NCBI RefSeq assembly: GCF_028330525.1
Contig: NZ_JAQMSD010000291.1
Location: 1-37,095 of the forward strand
Length of the DNA: 37,095 bases
Source: Spirulina sp. CS-785/01
GTDB taxonomy: Bacteria; Cyanobacteriota; Cyanobacteriia; Cyanobacteriales; Spirulinaceae
Direction of reading: 5' to 3'
A program made the position numbers and the translations under genes. Positions 26,544 to 34,758 of the stretch are shown here, one piece after another; the stretch's first letter is position 1; each line of letters begins with the position of its first letter. The notes beneath the pieces are model-generated. The model made no database searches, was not told the origin of the DNA, and saw only the letters and a program-made list of their open reading frames with translations.

Positions 26544-27005
26544 ATGGGTCAATTGGGACGATTTATTTTTACTGTCATTGGGGTGATTTTTCGTCATCCC
26601 GTGACAGGAGTAACGGTTGTCCCGGTCCTTCCCGATGGTCAAATTGTGTTAATTCGTCGTCAGGATACAGGTAAATGGGGTTTACCGGGGGGACTGGTGG
26701 ACTGGGGCCAAGATATCCCCACCACTGCGAAACGGGAGTTGCAGGAGGAGACGGGGTTGGAGTTGGTGATGATTGACCGTTTGGTGGGGGTCTATTCGTC
26801 CAGCGATCGCGATCCTCGTTTACACTCTATTAGCATTCTCTTGGCCGTGCAAGCCCAAGGGGTATTACAAGTCCAAGATACCCTAGAAATTGCCGAAGTG
26901 AAGGCATTTTCACGGGAGATGTTACCCTTGGGGAGAGAGGAGTTTAGTCACGACCACCAACAGCAGTTACAGGACTATTTACAAGGGAAAACCACCATTG
27001 CTTAA
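26544..27005 (+). CDS. Nudix hydrolase
   Basis: 153 residues. The Nudix box runs from PGGLVDWGQD through RELQEETGL (about 50-73). It matches GX5EX7REUXEEXGU except that the first Glu is Gln; the metal-binding REUXEE core is intact. The family cleaves nucleoside diphosphates linked to another moiety. The first 25 residues are hydrophobic (FIFTVIGVIF), which could reflect membrane contact or a buried strand. It is coupled to the upstream SDR gene. The substrate is not predictable. Confidence 0.92.
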   Translation: MGQLGRFIFTVIGVIFRHPVTGVTVVPVLPDGQIVLIRRQDTGKWGLPGGLVDWGQDIPTTAKRELQEETGLELVMIDRLVGVYSSSDRDPRLHSISILLAVQAQGVLQVQDTLEIAEVKAFSREMLPLGREEFSHDHQQQLQDYLQGKTTIA

Positions 27006-27030
27006 TTGTTCTCTAGGTTTTCTGAGATAA

Positions 27031-27060
27031 GCATTCAGCATTCAGCATTCAGCATTCAGC
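27031..27060 (+). repeat. GCATTCA heptamer x4
   Basis: Four tandem GCATTCA units lie between the convergent Nudix gene and the membrane protein gene. This is a short tandem repeat. The 128 bp between the genes hold nothing else I recognise. Confidence 0.8.
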
Positions 27061-27133
27061 GTTTCCCCTGCGGGAACTAAGGAGTCTAGAAGTTTATTAT
27101 ACGCCCTAAAGTGTAAGTTGGGTTTGTAGGAGA

Positions 27134-28741
27134 TTAACGGAATATTTTCCGCGCTCTCCAGAATTGCTTCATCCGATAGACGAGACTCGGTTGCATGGTA
27201 TCATCCAGAAAAGACGCAATTGTCCCTAAATCCCGATCCCACAACTGAGGGACTCCATAGTCTTCCCGTAAAACTTGTAACTGTTGCTGATGATACTCCC
27301 ATAACTCCGAGAGGAGAGCATTCGGATAAGAATAAGCATAGCGTCCTTTGCGGCGTGCAGTCCAGAGTAAGTCTTGGGAGGAGGTTTCTAACTCCACTCC
27401 TTTTGCAAATAAACTCAACAGGGAAATACTCCCATAAAGGTGCGCTTTGGAAACCTTATATTTTGGGAGACAATACCCCGTATATTTAAAAATGGCTAAA
27501 ACTTCAGTCCCCCGATGTCGATAAATTCGCCAGATATTGGGAGACCTAATTAAATTAATGAGTAAATTGAGAGGAATATAAAAGAAATAGTTTTGTCGTT
27601 TCATATCCCCTAAATATTGAAAATCAAGACGGGAAAAAACTTGATCAATATAAGGGATAGCAATAACTGGATCATAGTCATAAAAATCAATGGCTTTATA
27701 TTTACATTTTTTTCCTTTATAAAGGGTTTGTTGGGGAAGATAGAGAGGAGACTGTTGAGAGAGATTTTTGTTGAATAAGTGAGTGAGTAAGGGGAAGTTT
27801 TCCGGATACTCTTGAAATTGTTTAACATTGATATAAAGGAGGGGTGTTTTTTGAAAATAATCTGATTTCGGGAATTGATTGTTAATTTGTTCAATAAAAT
27901 AGCCCGATTCTGAATCAATAATGGTATAAGTCTCATTTCTGCTATTGCGTTTATAGAAAGCAATTGTTGTTTCATTGTTTTCTAACAAATAGAAATTGTA
28001 CTGCTTAAACGTCAATTCAATTATATTGAGCTTCAAAAAGTTTTTAAAGGGTTTAATGAATGTTTTAGTATTTTTTTCTTGATAATCCCTAAATATTGTA
28101 ATATATTCATGGTTTTTGGTTTTCAATAAGCCATCATATTGACTTTTATTTGAACCGCCAAAAATATTAGGTTGTAACTTAATTTTTGTTAAAATAAGAT
28201 ACTGTAAATCATTTAAATTATATTTTTTACACTTACGCTTTAAAATAGAAGACTGGCAAATTATTAATTCTCCATGTTGCTGATCTAAATAATACTTAGT
28301 CGCTTCTGGTTCTCGAAAAATAGGCGCAAATGCAACCACTGATACAGCAAATAAAAATTGAATCCCAATTAAGACTGAAATAGCGATAGTTGAGGTTCTA
28401 TCCTCCAAGTAATCGGTAAAAGGGAAATTAATAAAAAATACATTTAAAAGACAACCTGCTAAAATAATAACAGGATATTGAATAACGGTTCTTCGAGAAC
28501 AAAATGTTGGTAAAAAAGAACCTAAATAGATAAGCTGTAATATACCAAAAATTAGCAAAATAATGGTTATATTAGCACCGGAACTATCTAAATCTCGGTT
28601 GGGGGCAAATTTATAGAAAAAATTAACATTATTGACAATAACAATTAAAACAAAAACCACGATCAAGCTGATTGCAAAGAAAACCCCAATATTATGATTA
28701 ACGTATAATACTTTAGTTTGTGATTTCGGGTTTGATTTCAT
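27134..28741 (-). CDS. Membrane protein of unknown function, AT-rich
   Basis: 535 residues. Four hydrophobic segments are visible at about 17-38, 57-77, 86-106 and 118-141. A soluble part of about 390 residues follows, with no motif I recognise. Its first half is Lys/Asn/Ile/Phe-rich, reflecting very AT-rich DNA (about 27800-28700). The last 130 residues are closer to the window average and contain a Trp-rich stretch (SELWEYHQQQ, VPQLWDRD). The change in composition within one gene suggests either acquisition of the AT-rich part or relaxed constraint. It stands alone on the minus strand between two plus-strand units. It is probably anchored in the inner or thylakoid membrane with the large domain in the cytoplasm; the orientation is inferred. 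Confidence 0.75.
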   Translation of the reverse strand: MKSNPKSQTKVLYVNHNIGVFFAISLIVVFVLIVIVNNVNFFYKFAPNRDLDSSGANITIILLIFGILQLIYLGSFLPTFCSRRTVIQYPVIILAGCLLNVFFINFPFTDYLEDRTSTIAISVLIGIQFLFAVSVVAFAPIFREPEATKYYLDQQHGELIICQSSILKRKCKKYNLNDLQYLILTKIKLQPNIFGGSNKSQYDGLLKTKNHEYITIFRDYQEKNTKTFIKPFKNFLKLNIIELTFKQYNFYLLENNETTIAFYKRNSRNETYTIIDSESGYFIEQINNQFPKSDYFQKTPLLYINVKQFQEYPENFPLLTHLFNKNLSQQSPLYLPQQTLYKGKKCKYKAIDFYDYDPVIAIPYIDQVFSRLDFQYLGDMKRQNYFFYIPLNLLINLIRSPNIWRIYRHRGTEVLAIFKYTGYCLPKYKVSKAHLYGSISLLSLFAKGVELETSSQDLLWTARRKGRYAYSYPNALLSELWEYHQQQLQVLREDYGVPQLWDRDLGTIASFLDDTMQPSLVYRMKQFWRARKIFR

Positions 28742-29214
28742 ACTTTAAATCAGGACTAAACTTCAATTAAAACCTACAATATTATTATTTACCTAAATTT
28801 AATTTAACATTGCAAACAGTTATACCATTACGGGGATACAGTTGAGCATAGCCAATGCTGAAAAACCTCACGATTCAAGACTTATCACTCTCGGTGAAAC
28901 TAAAAATCGCTGAAAGTTGGCTAAAAGCCTTGCTGTGATTAGTTTCTGACCTTCTTTTTAGGTTAACTTACTCCTCCTTCCTGGTTGGTGAGCGGCTCGA
29001 CTGACGCTCGCCGAAGTCTTGTCGTTCACGTAGTGTGCGCGGAGCGCAAACCACTGCTCTCTGCCCTCTGCTTTCGGATACTGATTACTGATTGGGGATT
29101 TCCCCCTCTCCTACCCCTTGTCATAGAAATTAGACCGAGGGCTTGATTATTCCGCAATTTTTCTTTAAATTTGGTGTAATTTTGTGCCAATATACACCTA
29201 GACCGTTCATCACC
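28742..29214. other. Intergenic region with a GC-rich dispersed repeat
   Basis: About 470 bp. The left half is AT-rich and holds the divergent promoters. At about 28988-29055 there is a GC-rich block with GAGCG/CGCTC inverted arms and GTGCGCGGAGCGC, a type of dispersed repeat common in cyanobacterial genomes. Short TGATTAC/CTCTGC repeats follow. No gene is supported; the open minus-strand frame at 29026-29259 consists of this repeat. Confidence 0.6.
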
Positions 29215-30093
29215 GTGAATCCTACTGTACCCCGTCATACCAGCGATCAACTGATGCAATCATCTGTACGTATTTTACGGATGCGTCTCTCTCAAGGCCA
29301 ACTCTTTTGGCGTGAAATGGGACTCGAAAAAGATACCGCCATCATTTTCCTCCATGGGGCCTATGGGGAGGGGAGTGAGTGGCTACCTGTGGTAGAGCCT
29401 TTACAGGAAGATTATCACTGTTTTGTCCCGGATATGCTAGGCTTTGGAGACTCGGAACATCCCAATGTTCACCATTCCATCACCCTCCACACGGAATGTC
29501 TAGGGGAGTATATTCAAGCGTTACGACTGGAAAAGGTGTATTTGGTGGCCCATTCTCTCGGTGCGTGGGTGGCGGCCAATTATGCTATCAATCATCCTGA
29601 GCAGGTGCAAGGGTTGGTGTTGGTGTCTCCGGAAGGGTTGGATATTGGAGATAAGCAACGGTGGAAGACGGAAACGTTATTGGTGTCGAAGTTACCTTTC
29701 TATTACTGGGGATTAAAATTAATGGCCCCGATATTACGACTGTTGGGGAAGGGGGAGGAGTTAAACCAACTCTTACAATACCGCAAGCAGTTATTACAAT
29801 GTCCCACTAGCTGTGAATTGCTCTTTAAGCGACGTAATAGCGAAATTGAGTCAGAATACCTCAACCTGTCTTTAGAGCAGTTAAAAACCCCGTTATTGGT
29901 GTTACAGGGGAAGCAGGATACCCCCGCGAAGGTGAAACAAAGTCAGTTGTATCGAAAGACTGTCTCTCAAGGGAAGTTAAGGCTGTTAGAGCAGGGAAAA
30001 GGGGATATGCTGACTGCATGGCCTCAAGATATTGCCCAAGAAATTCGTCAGTTAATTCATTGGGTGTCTCTCTCCTCCCCCAGTCTGCGTTAA
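29215..30093 (+). CDS. Alpha/beta-hydrolase-like protein lacking the usual catalytic His
   Basis: 292 residues from GTG 29215; ATG 29254 and TTG 29143 are the other in-frame options. The fold is shown by IIFLHGAYGEGSEW (oxyanion loop), PDMLGFGDSEHP, the nucleophile elbow AHSLGAWVA and LQGKQDTP with the likely acid Asp. In the place where the family has a GxxH- or GHD-type His loop, this protein reads GKGDML, and no other His lies nearby. The enzyme may therefore be inactive or use another residue. Its stop is 18 bp before the GT4 gene, so co-transcription is likely. A role in glycolipid or envelope metabolism is a guess from that neighbour. Confidence 0.85.
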   Translation: MNPTVPRHTSDQLMQSSVRILRMRLSQGQLFWREMGLEKDTAIIFLHGAYGEGSEWLPVVEPLQEDYHCFVPDMLGFGDSEHPNVHHSITLHTECLGEYIQALRLEKVYLVAHSLGAWVAANYAINHPEQVQGLVLVSPEGLDIGDKQRWKTETLLVSKLPFYYWGLKLMAPILRLLGKGEELNQLLQYRKQLLQCPTSCELLFKRRNSEIESEYLNLSLEQLKTPLLVLQGKQDTPAKVKQSQLYRKTVSQGKLRLLEQGKGDMLTAWPQDIAQEIRQLIHWVSLSSPSLR

Positions 30094-30111
30094 TTTATCC
30101 TGGTTTGATCT

Positions 30112-31287
30112 ATGCAACCCCATACTCCCCGTCTCCTCATTCTGGTGTCTCATCCCATTCCCTATGTTATTCCCCTGTTTCGTTTGATGGTGCAGCAGGG
30201 ATGGGATTTTTGTGTGGGTTATTGTAGTATGGTGGGGGTGCAGTCCTATCTTGACCCGGATTTCGCTACGGAGGTGCGTTGGGATGTGCCGTTGTTGGAG
30301 GGGTATCCCTGGGTGGAGTTGTCCAATGTTAGCCAACCTGCACAGTTAGGGAAGTTTTGGGGGTTGCTTAACCCGGAGTTGTTGTCTTGGGTGGGGGAGT
30401 TTGATGGGGTGATTGCTTATACGGGTTATACTTATGCTAGTTTTTGGCTGGCGTTACTGGCGGCTAAGGTGCGGGGAAAGGGGTTTATTTTTAGTACCGA
30501 TACCAGTAGTTTAGCATCCCGCGATCGCGCCTCTTGGAAATCTTGGCTCAAACCCGCACTCCTCCCGCAAATTTATCGTCTCGCCGATGCGATTTTAGTC
30601 TCAACGAGTTTCGGGAAAGAGGTGGTAAAACAGTTAGGCATTCCCGAAAAACAGATTTTTCTGACTCCCTTTGTGGCGGATAATCAATGGTGGTTACACC
30701 AGGCCGCACAAGTCAACCCTCTCCAAGTGCGACAAGACTGGGGTATCCCCGCAGAGGCAGTGGTGATTGTCTTTTGCGCGAAATTGCAACCTTGGAAACG
30801 GCCTCAAGATATCTTACACGCCTTTGCTGACGCGAATTTACCCAATTGTTATCTATTGTACGTGGGAGAAGGGGGAATGCGCTCCCAACTTACCGCAACC
30901 GCGCAACAGTTACAAATTCAAGCACGAGTCAAATTCCTCGGTTTCCTCAACCAAACCCAACTCCCCGCCGTTTATGGGGCCGCAGATATCCTTTGTTTAT
31001 GCTCCGAATATGAACCTTTTGGAGTCGTCGTCAATGAAGCCATGCTCTGCCAATGTGCTGCCATTGTCAGTGATCAAGTGGGCGCGAGAGAATTAGTTGA
31101 CCCTGACGTAACCGGATATATCTACCCCTGTAGCGACGTGGGCGCACTCTCCGCCATCTTACAGAATATTGTACCCCAAAAAGACAAACTGGTCAAGATG
31201 CAAAAAGCCGCCCAAAAACGCCTAGAAACTTGGTCTCCCCTTGATAATATTAAGGCACAAGAACGGGCAATTCAGGTGTTTTGGTAA
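30112..31287 (+). CDS. GT-B glycosyltransferase, family 4 type
   Basis: 391 residues. The C-terminal Rossmann half (about 200-390) contains FCAKLQPWKRP, LLYVGEGG, VKFLGF and the nucleotide-sugar motif EYEPFGVVVNEAM, which fits EX7E of GT4 enzymes. The N-terminal half (about 1-190) begins with LLILVSHPIPYVIPLF, an acceptor-binding strand and loop. GT4 enzymes transfer sugars from NDP-sugars with retention, often in polysaccharide or glycolipid synthesis. Donor and acceptor cannot be read from sequence. It follows the hydrolase-like gene by 18 bp and is convergent with the NACHT gene, with only 7 bp between stops. Confidence 0.93.
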   Translation: MQPHTPRLLILVSHPIPYVIPLFRLMVQQGWDFCVGYCSMVGVQSYLDPDFATEVRWDVPLLEGYPWVELSNVSQPAQLGKFWGLLNPELLSWVGEFDGVIAYTGYTYASFWLALLAAKVRGKGFIFSTDTSSLASRDRASWKSWLKPALLPQIYRLADAILVSTSFGKEVVKQLGIPEKQIFLTPFVADNQWWLHQAAQVNPLQVRQDWGIPAEAVVIVFCAKLQPWKRPQDILHAFADANLPNCYLLYVGEGGMRSQLTATAQQLQIQARVKFLGFLNQTQLPAVYGAADILCLCSEYEPFGVVVNEAMLCQCAAIVSDQVGARELVDPDVTGYIYPCSDVGALSAILQNIVPQKDKLVKMQKAAQKRLETWSPLDNIKAQERAIQVFW

Positions 31288-31294
31288 TGGGGTC

Positions 31295-34200
31295 TTAATT
31301 ATCCAAAGCAATCGTCCGATCATTATCACTACTATCATCCTCTGGAAAATCTTCAATCGTGGGGACACTTTCATCATCCGAATGTTCCGGAATTGTAGCA
31401 TCCTCACTTTCAGCATTGGGAGGATAATCCCCAGCAATTAACGTCTCATCTTCACTGCCAATATTTAATAACGAATCTGGGGCCGCCAACGTCGCATCTT
31501 CACTCCCCGTAGGAGGACTCACATTCGCGTCCGCAATCGTAGCCGCTTCTGGACTGGAGGCCGGATGCCCTAACTCAAAACCTTGCCAAGGATCAGGAAG
31601 ATCAGGTTTTCCTTCCGCAATTTCAATTTGTAATTTAGGTTCAGCATTGTATAAATTACTATTGCCCACTTCCCCTAACTGTAACTTAGACACCAAAGAT
31701 TGACTATACTTGTAAAACTCATCTAAAGATAAAAACGCCCCACTTTCTCGCACCCGTTGTTCCGTTTTGGGGTCTAATTGCGCTTGATAGAAACAGGCAT
31801 TATTCAAATTCGCCCAATTTAATTTTGCTCCGTGTAAATTGGCTTGGCGGAAGTCTGCGCCTTCTAAATTGGCCTTGGTTAAGTTACACCCACTTAAATT
31901 CGCGCCGGATAAATTCGCCCAGGCCAAATTACTATAGGATAAATTGGCATTGACTAAATTGGCTTGGGTTAAATCGGCAATGGTTAAATTACTTCGTTCT
32001 AAATTGGCCTTGGGCAAAATAATCCGTTTTAAATAGGCCCCCGGTAACTGTATCTCGGTTAAATTACCCCGCACCCGTTGTAAAAAACAAGTAGGGGATA
32101 ACACCATAGTTCGAGACATCAACAGTAAAAACCGATCTGCTTCAAAATAATGGGGATGGTGGGGATGGCCACAGGGATAGAAGGGGAGGGAGGAATTACG
32201 GGCAATGGCGGATAATAAGACAAAGACATTTAACCCTACCACGGCATCCACTTGTAAGGTATTAAGGGGATTATTGAGCCGTTGTAGATGTTGATAGGCT
32301 AACTGGGCCACCCCTTCATCAATCCAACACCCTTGACAGTAGGCATGATAAAACTGATTTAACCGTTGAAAGAGGGTGACAAAGGAAAAATTATTGGTAT
32401 TGCGTTGTTCTTCCCGTTCCAGGGACTCAATGAGGAGGGTTTCAATTTCTGGAGACAGGACTCCATAGCCTAAGAGTAAGTAGAGATGTTCGGCGACGGC
32501 CTGGGGAGAGGAGATGGTGAAGCTATCCCAACCGTAGCGATCGCGCTCTTTCTTCGTCAACTGTTTCAACTGTTGGGCCATCTGATTGGCGGCCAAATAA
32601 GCCCCCAAGCTAGGATGAGAAAAAGCCACCTTTTGCCCAGACACCGTAAAAAATAAAGCGGGTAAGGGATAATCTGGAATTGTCGAAGGGGAAGGAGCAA
32701 GCAGGGATAAAGGACTCCCCTCAGAGGAGTTGCGAGAAAACGCTAAATTCACCGTCATGGGTTGCGTTTCCAGGGAGTCTTCCCCTTGGGAGGAGGAAAA
32801 ATGCAGTATTCCGCGTCCCGTTTGCACCAATTCCAAGGCCGTTTTCTGCATAGACTGACGACGCTCTTGGGCCGAGTCTCCCGTCAATAAATTGGCAATG
32901 GCCTCCGTGGACCGACTAGCATGGGCCATCCCCTCTTTCACCACCTCCGGCAGTTGATAGCGGCCCTGGGGTTCACCCAGTAACCAGCGTGTCATCCGTT
33001 CATACATCTCATAACGGGCCTGGGGGTGGGGTAATTGAAACAAGGGGGCATCGAGTAACCCATCCCGATGTAAAATCCCCAGTAAATACAAGGTTAAAGG
33101 ATGATGGACTAATTCCGCATTGGCTTGATTGCGAGTGCTGCGATGAAATAATCCCTCCTCTTTGAGCAGGGTAAAATAACGGTAAGAAATCGACTTGGAC
33201 TGTAACCGGGACCAATTCTTAAACCATCGTTGCAAAGACCCCCGGTCCATGGGTTGCATCCGAATGCGCTTAAATTGCGCTTGTAGCGGGAATGTGCTGC
33301 CAATCCGATATTGTTTACTTAACCCCTCAAAGGTGCTGAAACGACTGGTTAAGACGATTTTATGGCGCGGTGAGCCAGATTTCAGTTGTAGGCTGTGGAA
33401 TTGAATCACTTGATCGAGAAAGGCCCGGATATACCAAAATTTATGCGGCGATCGCGGTAATTCATCCAACCCATCTAAAATCAATAAACAAGGGGGAGCC
33501 TCCCCAGACAACCAACCATCCTCATCCCGAAACCGGCCCAAGGGAAACGTCCGCGCTAACGTATCCTCTAAATTCTGGCCCAACTCCGTATCCCGCAGGG
33601 AAATCAACACCGGTTGCCAGTCCGGATAAGACTCCCAAGCAATTTGTCGGGCCCACCGTTGACAAAAACTGGTTTTTCCCCAACCCCATTCTCCCTCAAT
33701 CACCGCAATACTTTCGAGATCCCCCAGTTGTTCATCGGCCCAACGTTGCAGATCAACCAATGTGTCAGTATCTGGACTAGGGGGAGTATTCCCCTGCTCA
33801 TCCACCACACTGGCTTTCGGAGGAACATAAATATCCGTCAGGGTGAATAATTCCCCAAATAAGGGGTCACTGGCGGTTTTTAAAAGTTGCGATCGATAAT
33901 GCTCCCTGGGAATATCTAACACAGGCTCTAATTCATGGAGGGGATAATTAGCCCGTTCCTCCTCCGTCCGCGTCGAACGCAGGCCCAAACGGACAAACTT
34001 CTGTAACTGGGCCAACGGCGGAGCATTATCCACCACCACCGCCAACAAAAAGCCCGCCAACCCATGACACAACCGTTGCACCATTAATTTCGCCTCAGCG
34101 GCCTCTGCCCCATTGGCCACCAACCACGCCAAACACACCTGATTCATCTGTTGCACTAAAAAAGATTCCCCCAACGCCGAGAGAGCTTGTTCAGCTTGGG

Positions 34201-34660
34201 AATCACTTAATTTCCCCGGACGGAGCGTTTTGAGTAAATTGTGTAACTTGGCATCTTCCAGGGGGTCTTGGTCTTGTCCCGTTCCCCCCGGAAGAACCGC
34301 CCGATTCAGCCAAGGCCGCCCCAATTGAATTTCTTGGGTGAGAATATGGTGGAGGGTATTCAGATAGGCAATTTGAAACGTCAGCCAAGTTCCCTCGGAG
34401 CGTTTCAGGGGTTTCTTACGACTCAGCAAGCGCAACAGAGCCACTGTCAGCCGCGTCATAGGAGTTAACAATCGCCAACTTTCCGCCAAGGGCAATTCCA
34501 AGATATCCACGACGGGACTAATATCAAAGGGCGTTAAACTCTTGACCTCCATATCCTGAACGATGCGGAAGGCGACTCCCGCAACGTTAGCACTGGGGTC
34601 TAGAAGACGCTCCAAGGCGATTTGGCGATCGGCTAGCCATTGCCGTAGGCTGAGGCTCAT
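31295..34660 (-). CDS. NACHT/STAND NTPase with pentapeptide repeats and acidic Thr-repeat tail
   Basis: 1121 residues from ATG 34660; the frame extends upstream to 34723, but that part is heptamer-repeat DNA. Residues 1 to about 290 are an alpha-helical domain I do not recognise, where bacterial NACHT proteins carry an effector. The NTPase follows, with Walker A GEWGWGKTS (Lys 329) and Walker B LLILDGLDELP (about 392-402). Helical regions lie at about 450-860. About 19 pentapeptide repeats of the A(N/D)LXX type (about 864-960) form a right-handed quadrilateral helix. The last 90 residues are acidic and repeat an (E/D)-x-T-(I/L) motif about six times, a possible kinase or FHA-binding target. 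STAND NTPases sense ligands and oligomerise; several bacterial NACHT proteins are anti-phage. A defence or signalling role is inferred. Confidence 0.88.
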   Translation of the reverse strand: MSLSLRQWLADRQIALERLLDPSANVAGVAFRIVQDMEVKSLTPFDISPVVDILELPLAESWRLLTPMTRLTVALLRLLSRKKPLKRSEGTWLTFQIAYLNTLHHILTQEIQLGRPWLNRAVLPGGTGQDQDPLEDAKLHNLLKTLRPGKLSDSQAEQALSALGESFLVQQMNQVCLAWLVANGAEAAEAKLMVQRLCHGLAGFLLAVVVDNAPPLAQLQKFVRLGLRSTRTEEERANYPLHELEPVLDIPREHYRSQLLKTASDPLFGELFTLTDIYVPPKASVVDEQGNTPPSPDTDTLVDLQRWADEQLGDLESIAVIEGEWGWGKTSFCQRWARQIAWESYPDWQPVLISLRDTELGQNLEDTLARTFPLGRFRDEDGWLSGEAPPCLLILDGLDELPRSPHKFWYIRAFLDQVIQFHSLQLKSGSPRHKIVLTSRFSTFEGLSKQYRIGSTFPLQAQFKRIRMQPMDRGSLQRWFKNWSRLQSKSISYRYFTLLKEEGLFHRSTRNQANAELVHHPLTLYLLGILHRDGLLDAPLFQLPHPQARYEMYERMTRWLLGEPQGRYQLPEVVKEGMAHASRSTEAIANLLTGDSAQERRQSMQKTALELVQTGRGILHFSSSQGEDSLETQPMTVNLAFSRNSSEGSPLSLLAPSPSTIPDYPLPALFFTVSGQKVAFSHPSLGAYLAANQMAQQLKQLTKKERDRYGWDSFTISSPQAVAEHLYLLLGYGVLSPEIETLLIESLEREEQRNTNNFSFVTLFQRLNQFYHAYCQGCWIDEGVAQLAYQHLQRLNNPLNTLQVDAVVGLNVFVLLSAIARNSSLPFYPCGHPHHPHYFEADRFLLLMSRTMVLSPTCFLQRVRGNLTEIQLPGAYLKRIILPKANLERSNLTIADLTQANLVNANLSYSNLAWANLSGANLSGCNLTKANLEGADFRQANLHGAKLNWANLNNACFYQAQLDPKTEQRVRESGAFLSLDEFYKYSQSLVSKLQLGEVGNSNLYNAEPKLQIEIAEGKPDLPDPWQGFELGHPASSPEAATIADANVSPPTGSEDATLAAPDSLLNIGSEDETLIAGDYPPNAESEDATIPEHSDDESVPTIEDFPEDDSSDNDRTIALDN

Positions 34661-34685
34661 GGGTGATTTGCTCGCTGACGCATAG

Positions 34686-34755
34686 TGATCGACGATTGAC
34701 AATGGATCATTGACAATGACCAATTATCAATTATCAATTATCAATCATCAATGAT
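34686..34755. repeat. ATCAATT heptamer repeats between the NACHT gene and purF
   Basis: GACAATGGATCATT units and three ATCAATT copies fill the gap. The upstream extension of the NACHT frame (34661-34723) is made of this repeat, which argues for the start at 34660. Same-strand spacing to purF is about 100 bp. Confidence 0.75.
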
Positions 34756-34758
34756 CAA

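Noticed and set aside
29026-29259. 77-codon open frame on the minus strand
   Set aside because: Derived from a GC-rich dispersed repeat and overlapping the start of the hydrolase-like gene; no conserved motif.
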